The notes beneath the pieces are model-generated. The model made no database searches. It was not told the origin of the DNA and worked only from the letters and a program-made list of their open reading frames with translations. Of a stretch of DNA of 8,983 nucleotides, positions 5,917 to 8,983 are shown piece by piece (within the stretch, counting starts at the first letter, position 1; every line of letters begins with the position of its first letter). A program made the position numbers and the translations under genes. This stretch comes from JAIPEI01 sp041685835 (lineage in GTDB: Bacteria > Desulfobacterota > DSM-4660 > Desulfatiglandales > HGW-15): the NCBI GenBank assembly GCA_041685835.1, contig JAWLEX010000118.1, forward strand, positions 1 through 8,983, read 5' to 3'.

Positions 5917-8082
5917 TCATAATATTTTCGGCACCTTGAAAAGGTCCTCCTCCCGATCCGGGGCTGCAGAGAGGATTTCCTCCTGATCCGAAAACAATAT
6001 CCCCTCGTCGTCCCGCCAGACATTGCTCATTTCCAGGGCGTGACTCATGGGCTCGACATCATTGGTGTCGATCTCTTCCAGGGAGGCTGCATAATCCAGG
6101 ACGGATGCGAGATCCCGTTGGAACATCTCCACCTCTTCATCGCAAAGCCGCAGACGGGCCAGGCGGGCCACGTGGTCCACTTCGGCCCGGGAGATGCCGG
6201 CTTTAGAGGGCGCCCCGTTTTCCGTGTCCCGTAGCTGCTCTCTATGGTGGCCCGGGCCCCTTATTTCGGTTTTCAGACTTATATGCAGCTCATTGAGCTG
6301 CGCCGGGTCGCCTGCGGAAGGGGCCCGGGTAAGGGGGCAGAGCGCGCTCCGATTCTTGGGAAACGCCATGACGTCCCGGATGGAGGCGGTCCCCAGTATC
6401 ATCGCCACCACACGGTCCAGGCCCAGGGCCAGGCCTCCATGGGGAGGGGCGCCGTACTCGAGTGCCCTGAGGAAGAAACCGAACTTGTTTTCCACATCTT
6501 CGGGGGTGAGGCCCAGGGCCCGGAAGATTTTCTCCTGCACATCCATGCTGTGAATTCGAATGCTTCCCCCTCCCAGTTCCTCGCCGTTCATCACCAGGTC
6601 GTAGGCCCGGGAGCGGAGAGAAACCAGGTCGTCCCTGTCATCCGGGTCGAAGTCGACACGGTCGGGCATGGTAAAGGGGTGATGCTGGGAGCCCAGCACT
6701 CCGTCCTTGAGCTCGAAGAGCGGGAAATCCGTGATCCACACAGGGCGATACAGTCCTTCTGGAATCAGTCCGAGACGCTCCGCAACGTGGAGCCTCAGGC
6801 GGCAGAGGACCTCGTTGACCAGGTGAGGGTCGGAATCGGCGATCATCATGATGACGTCGTTGTCCCGGGCCTGGAAGCGGGCGGTCAGGCGCTCCAACTC
6901 GTGCTCCCGGAAGAACTGGACGATGTTGCTGCGGAGCCGTCCGTCCGTCATCTTCATCCATGTCATGCCCCTGCCGCCGAATTCGGGTACCAGCTTTAAG
7001 GCGTACTCGTTCTGAAGGATGTTCTTGCTCAGCAATCCTGCGGCCCCGGGCACCCGAAAGCCCTTGATCACGCCGCCCCGATCTATGATCCCGCGGAACA
7101 CGGCATAATCCGTATCCCTGAGGATGTCGGTCACCTCCTCGAAGGCAAGCCCGAAGCGCAGGTCAGGCCGGTCCGTGCCGTATTTGTCCATGGCCTCGTG
7201 AAAGGTCATCCGTGGAAAGGGGCGGCTGAGTTGAATGCCCCCTACCTCGAACATCTGCAGGGTGAGTTCCTCGACAACTTCGTAGATGAACGTCTCATCA
7301 ATGAAGGAGGCCTCGAGATCGAGCTGGGTGAACTCGGGCTGCCGGTTGGGCCTGAGATCCTCGTCGCGAAAGCAGCGGGCGATCTGGAAATAGCGGTCCA
7401 TGCCGCTCATCATGAGCAACTGCTTGAAGAGCTGAGGCGACTGGGGCAGCGCGTAGAAACTTCCCGCATGGATACGGCTGGGCACCAGGTAGTCGCGCGC
7501 CCCCTCGGGGGTGCTTCGGGTGAGAAAAGGGGTCTCCACTTCGATGAATCCGTACTCGTCGAGGATCCGGCGTATCACTTTATAGACCTCGAAGCGCTTC
7601 AGCAGGTAGGACTGCATTGAGGGCCGCCTGAGATCCAGGTAGCGGTAACGCAGCCTCAGGTCCTCGTCCACGTGCTCTGGGGCGGACTGGATCTCCTCGC
7701 CGAAGACCATGGCCTTTTCAGAGACCGGAAACGGGAGGGTGCGGGACCCGGCGAGGCGGACCAGCTCAAAGGCGTGGACCTCGACGGAGCCGGTCTTAAG
7801 GTTGGGGTTTTCGGTGCCAGGGGCCCGAAGGGCGACCTTTCCCCGGATCTGGACTACGTGTTCGCTCCTAAGCTGTTCGGCGTTTTCAAACATTTCCTTG
7901 CCGTCGGCCGGGTCAAACACCACCTGGACAATGCCCCGAACATCACGCAGGTGGATGAAAAGGAGGCTTCCGTGGTCACGGGCCGCGTCCACCCAGCCCA
8001 TGAGCAGGACCTCGCGGCCTGCGTCGTCCGGTCCCAGGTCTCCGCAGTATGTCCTTTCTTTCCAGTTCATATCGTAACCCAT
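5917..8082 (-). CDS. aspS/gatC: Fused aspartyl-tRNA synthetase (non-discriminating type) and amidotransferase subunit GatC
   Basis: This 721-residue bifunctional protein combines AspRS, which charges tRNA-Asp and probably tRNA-Asn with Asp, with GatC, the small subunit that clamps GatA to GatB. Residues 1-604 are bacterial AspRS: the OB-fold anticodon-binding domain (about 1-110), class II motif 1 (LRYRYLDLRR, 143-152), flipping loop STPEGARDYLVPS (190-202), QSPQ (214-217), motif 2 (FRDEDLRPNRQPEFTQLDLE, 238-257), the bacterial GAD insertion (about 290-425) and motif 3 (GLALGLDR, 550-557). Residues 605-629 form a polar linker, and 630-721 are a full GatC (ISRAEVDHVARLARL, ending VPKIL). His37 (RDHGS) and Gly89 match the residues that mark non-discriminating AspRS. 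The ATG at 8082 follows GAGGA very closely. Met5 (8070) is an alternative start with no ribosome binding site of its own. A UGA in frame just upstream rules out a longer protein. Bifunctional fusions of this kind are known. Confidence 0.96.
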   Translation of the reverse strand: MGYDMNWKERTYCGDLGPDDAGREVLLMGWVDAARDHGSLLFIHLRDVRGIVQVVFDPADGKEMFENAEQLRSEHVVQIRGKVALRAPGTENPNLKTGSVEVHAFELVRLAGSRTLPFPVSEKAMVFGEEIQSAPEHVDEDLRLRYRYLDLRRPSMQSYLLKRFEVYKVIRRILDEYGFIEVETPFLTRSTPEGARDYLVPSRIHAGSFYALPQSPQLFKQLLMMSGMDRYFQIARCFRDEDLRPNRQPEFTQLDLEASFIDETFIYEVVEELTLQMFEVGGIQLSRPFPRMTFHEAMDKYGTDRPDLRFGLAFEEVTDILRDTDYAVFRGIIDRGGVIKGFRVPGAAGLLSKNILQNEYALKLVPEFGGRGMTWMKMTDGRLRSNIVQFFREHELERLTARFQARDNDVIMMIADSDPHLVNEVLCRLRLHVAERLGLIPEGLYRPVWITDFPLFELKDGVLGSQHHPFTMPDRVDFDPDDRDDLVSLRSRAYDLVMNGEELGGGSIRIHSMDVQEKIFRALGLTPEDVENKFGFFLRALEYGAPPHGGLALGLDRVVAMILGTASIRDVMAFPKNRSALCPLTRAPSAGDPAQLNELHISLKTEIRGPGHHREQLRDTENGAPSKAGISRAEVDHVARLARLRLCDEEVEMFQRDLASVLDYAASLEEIDTNDVEPMSHALEMSNVWRDDEGILFSDQEEILSAAPDREEDLFKVPKIL

Positions 8083-8337
8083 GGTTCCTCAGCCGATCAG
8101 CCGCCGCCGCCGCAAGATTCAGGGCCGCACTTACGGGGTCCCGCCGCGGCTTGCACACAAAACACGTTTTTGCGGTCAGCAGGACTGTACACATCTATAC
8201 GATTCGTCCCGCCGGATCAATTCATTTTTGCCTGTCCCCTTAAAACCTTTTCTCCCGCAAATACCTGAGAACGCCCTGAAGAAAAAACGGCTTTGCCGGA
8301 AAACAGGCTTTTGCATGATCATCAAGGAGGAAGGAAA
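8083..8337. other. Intergenic region upstream of aspS/gatC
   Basis: About 255 bases with no supported gene. It should carry the promoter of the aspS/gatC-gatA-gatB operon, but only a weak candidate is seen. A CGGC-TTT-GCCG mini-hairpin next to an A-run (8282-8298) looks terminator-like on the minus strand, but its stem is only 4 bp. No tRNA, T-box or other structured leader was recognised, though I could not fold the region exhaustively. Confidence 0.6.
8194..8220 (-). promoter_or_regulatory. Weak candidate promoter for the aspS/gatC operon
   Basis: On the minus strand TTGATC (8220-8215) is followed after 15 bases by TATAGA (8199-8194). Each box matches the sigma-70 consensus at 4 positions, but the spacer is shorter than the preferred 16-18. 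If used, the leader would be about 105 bases. It is the best pair I could see upstream of aspS/gatC, but it is not convincing. Confidence 0.25.
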
Positions 8338-8344
8338 CTAACTC

Positions 8345-8485
8345 GTTTCCATCCAGAAATGGTCTTTTTTGCCAATCTCGGCGTCAATCTGCGAGGTTGC
8401 TTGTGCGGCGTACTTCAGTACGCCTCCGCGCAACCTCTTGATCTCCTTGATCTTGACAAAAAATCCTCATTTCTGAATTGGAAAC
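8345..8485. repeat. 141-bp nested imperfect palindrome
   Basis: Matched arms are symmetric around 8415: GTTTCCA (8345-8351) with TTGGAAAC (8478-8485), CAGAAATG (8354-8361) with CATTTCTG (8468-8475), TTTTTTG (8365-8371) with CAAAAAA (8457-8463), GAGGTTGC (8393-8400) with GCAACCTC (8430-8437), and an apex GGCGTACT-TC-AGTACGCC (8407-8424). The segments between them pair imperfectly. Transcribed from either strand it would fold into one long bulged hairpin. An alternative hairpin GGAAAC-TAACTC-GTTTCC (8333-8350) competes for the left arm. Confidence 0.85.
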
Positions 8486-8490
8486 TTGCC

Positions 8491-8521
8491 AGTGCCCGAA
8501 AAGCGTTTCTGGATGGGCACT
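8491..8521. repeat. Small hairpin adjoining the long palindrome
   Basis: AGTGCCC (8491-8497) and GGGCACT (8515-8521) form a perfect 7-bp stem with a 17-base loop. The loop and right arm contain the copy TTTCTGGATGG that is inverted with respect to the left end of the element. It sits five bases beyond the long palindrome and appears to be part of the same repeat module. Confidence 0.7.
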
Positions 8522-8593
8522 AACTCGTATACGAAAACCATGTTGAATGTTTGAGAGACGGCTGAATACTTACCGATTTCTATCTTGTATCTA

Positions 8594-8623
8594 TTGACAC
8601 ACAAGCGGAAAATTAAATATAAT
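8594..8623 (+). promoter_or_regulatory. Consensus sigma-70 promoter of the exported repeat-protein gene
   Basis: TTGACA (8594-8599) and TATAAT (8618-8623) are both perfect consensus hexamers, separated by 18 bases in an AT-rich stretch. Transcription would start near 8630, giving a leader of about 46 bases with the Shine-Dalgarno AGAGGAG at 8662-8668. This is by far the strongest promoter in the window. Confidence 0.8.
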
Positions 8624-8675
8624 TTTATAAATGATGGTTTGTTTGTTCACCTCATTATTCCAGAGGAGATGTCGT

Positions 8676-8983
8676 ATGAAAAAGAGGTGTCGCGTTTCAA
8701 TCAGGCCTTTGGCACGATGTTCATCCTTGTGTTTCCTCCTGCTCGCAGGGATGATGGCGACCGCCGGTTTTAAAGTCGCGTCCGCAGGGGAGACTGAACA
8801 GTTCATTGCGGGCGATGTGCAATCCCCTGGCACCTCCAAGAGCCGTGTGCAGAAAGAGTCCTCCTCCGGCTTTCGTTTGATGCGGACTTCCTCTTCGTCC
8901 GGGATGCGCCCGGCAGCCCCTGAGCAGGTTTCACGTCCTGCGGGTCAGATGCGCCCGGCAGCCCCTGAGCAGGTTTCACGTCC
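8676..8983 (+). CDS. Exported tandem-repeat protein, function unknown, 5' part only
   Basis: An ATG at 8676 is preceded by AGAGGAG with 7-base spacing and by a consensus promoter. The frame is open for 102 codons to the window edge. Residues 1-37 look like a Sec signal peptide: a basic n-region (MKKRCRVSIRPLAR), a hydrophobic core around CFLLLAGMMATAGF and a signal peptidase I site V-A-S-A before GETEQ (cleavage after Ala37). There is no lipobox. The mature part is Ser-, Gly- and Pro-rich and low in complexity. From residue 77 it enters a repeat of 15 residues, MRPAAPEQVSRPAGQ, with the second copy cut by the window end. I recognise no family. Export and a repetitive Pro/Ala-rich composition suggest an envelope, stalk or extracellular protein, but this is inference. 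The gene is transcribed away from aspS/gatC, which lies on the other strand. Confidence 0.75.
   Translation, partial: MKKRCRVSIRPLARCSSLCFLLLAGMMATAGFKVASAGETEQFIAGDVQSPGTSKSRVQKESSSGFRLMRTSSSSGMRPAAPEQVSRPAGQMRPAAPEQVSR
8904..8983 (+). repeat. Exact 45-bp in-frame tandem repeat (1.8 units visible)
   Basis: The first unit spans 8904-8948 and the second begins at 8949. The 35 visible bases of the second unit are identical to the first, including third codon positions. The unit length is a multiple of three, so the array codes for 15-residue repeats. Identity at silent positions indicates recent duplication or ongoing slippage/recombination. The array continues beyond the window. Confidence 0.9.

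Larger units (their letters stand above)
8338..8528. mobile_element. MITE-like palindromic element with candidate target-site duplication
   Basis: The 9-base direct repeat CTAACTCGT occurs at 8338-8346 and 8520-8528. Just inside it are 11-bp perfect inverted repeats: CCATCCAGAAA (8349-8359) and TTTCTGGATGG (8506-8516). Between them is a long imperfect palindrome plus a small hairpin. The roughly 173-bp core encodes no transposase, so it would be non-autonomous. The layout fits a miniature inverted-repeat element inserted with a 9-bp duplication. The right direct repeat overlaps the stem of the hairpin at 8491-8521, so the repeats could instead belong to the element itself. The sequence resembles dispersed repeats I associate with Desulfobacterota genomes, which is a recollection and not checked. 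Confidence 0.5.

Noticed and set aside
8282..8298. CGGC-TTT-GCCG next to an A-run as an intrinsic terminator on the minus strand
   Set aside because: The stem is only 4 bp and there is no minus-strand gene immediately upstream that would need it.
8293..8523. 76-codon plus-strand frame inside the palindromic element
   Set aside because: It lies wholly within the palindrome and hairpin module. Its coding appearance comes from the repeat, and it has no promoter.
8338..8528. CRISPR array or defence-type noncoding RNA
   Set aside because: The repeats are inverted and nested, with no regularly spaced direct repeats with unique spacers, and no cas or defence gene is nearby.
8591..8839. 82-codon minus-strand frame overlapping the exported-protein gene, and a 62-codon plus-strand frame from 8585
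   Set aside because: Both lack ribosome binding sites and conflict with the frame that has a signal peptide, Shine-Dalgarno and consensus promoter. The 8585 frame starts inside the promoter.

Overview
The window reads as chromosomal DNA of a moderately GC-rich bacterium, most likely from the Desulfobacterota (former Deltaproteobacteria). This placement rests on a natural AspRS-GatC fusion, a complete GatCAB set, a BirA-controlled ECF biotin transporter, a four-helix-bundle (23S rRNA intervening-sequence type) gene remnant and a long palindromic repeat. It is an inference from recalled gene families, not the result of a search.

Two gene clusters on the minus strand fill most of the window. 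The first (8082 down to 2890) is aspS::gatC - gatA - gatB. AspRS and GatC are one 721-residue polypeptide, followed by separate gatA and gatB. AspRS carries the His and Gly residues in its anticodon-binding domain that mark non-discriminating enzymes. It should therefore mischarge tRNA-Asn with Asp, and the attached GatC with GatA and GatB would amidate the product to Asn-tRNA-Asn. The second cluster (2692 down to 323) is birA - bioY - bioM: the biotin ligase/repressor, the biotin-binding S-component and an ECF-type ATPase. birA and bioY overlap by ATGA. A perfect inverted repeat, TGTCAACC-N14-GGTTGACA, lies upstream of birA, and its proximal half contains a consensus -35 box. This looks like an autoregulatory BirA operator. 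No transmembrane T-component (bioN/EcfT) follows bioM.

The left edge (1-322) holds an apparent remnant of a four-helix-bundle gene (start motif EKLDVYR) running off the window, flanked by two oppositely oriented hexamer arrays (GNNATC and GATNNC).

The right part (8083-8983) is mostly intergenic. It contains a MITE-like element with a 141-bp nested palindrome and 11-bp terminal inverted repeats, flanked by 9-bp direct repeats. Beyond it a near-perfect sigma-70 promoter drives a plus-strand gene for an exported protein that enters an exact 45-bp (15-residue) tandem repeat as the window ends.

The core genes belong to known families. The parts most worth a second look are the repeat-protein gene at the right edge, the palindromic element, the fused non-discriminating AspRS-GatC, and the hexamer-flanked remnant at the left edge.
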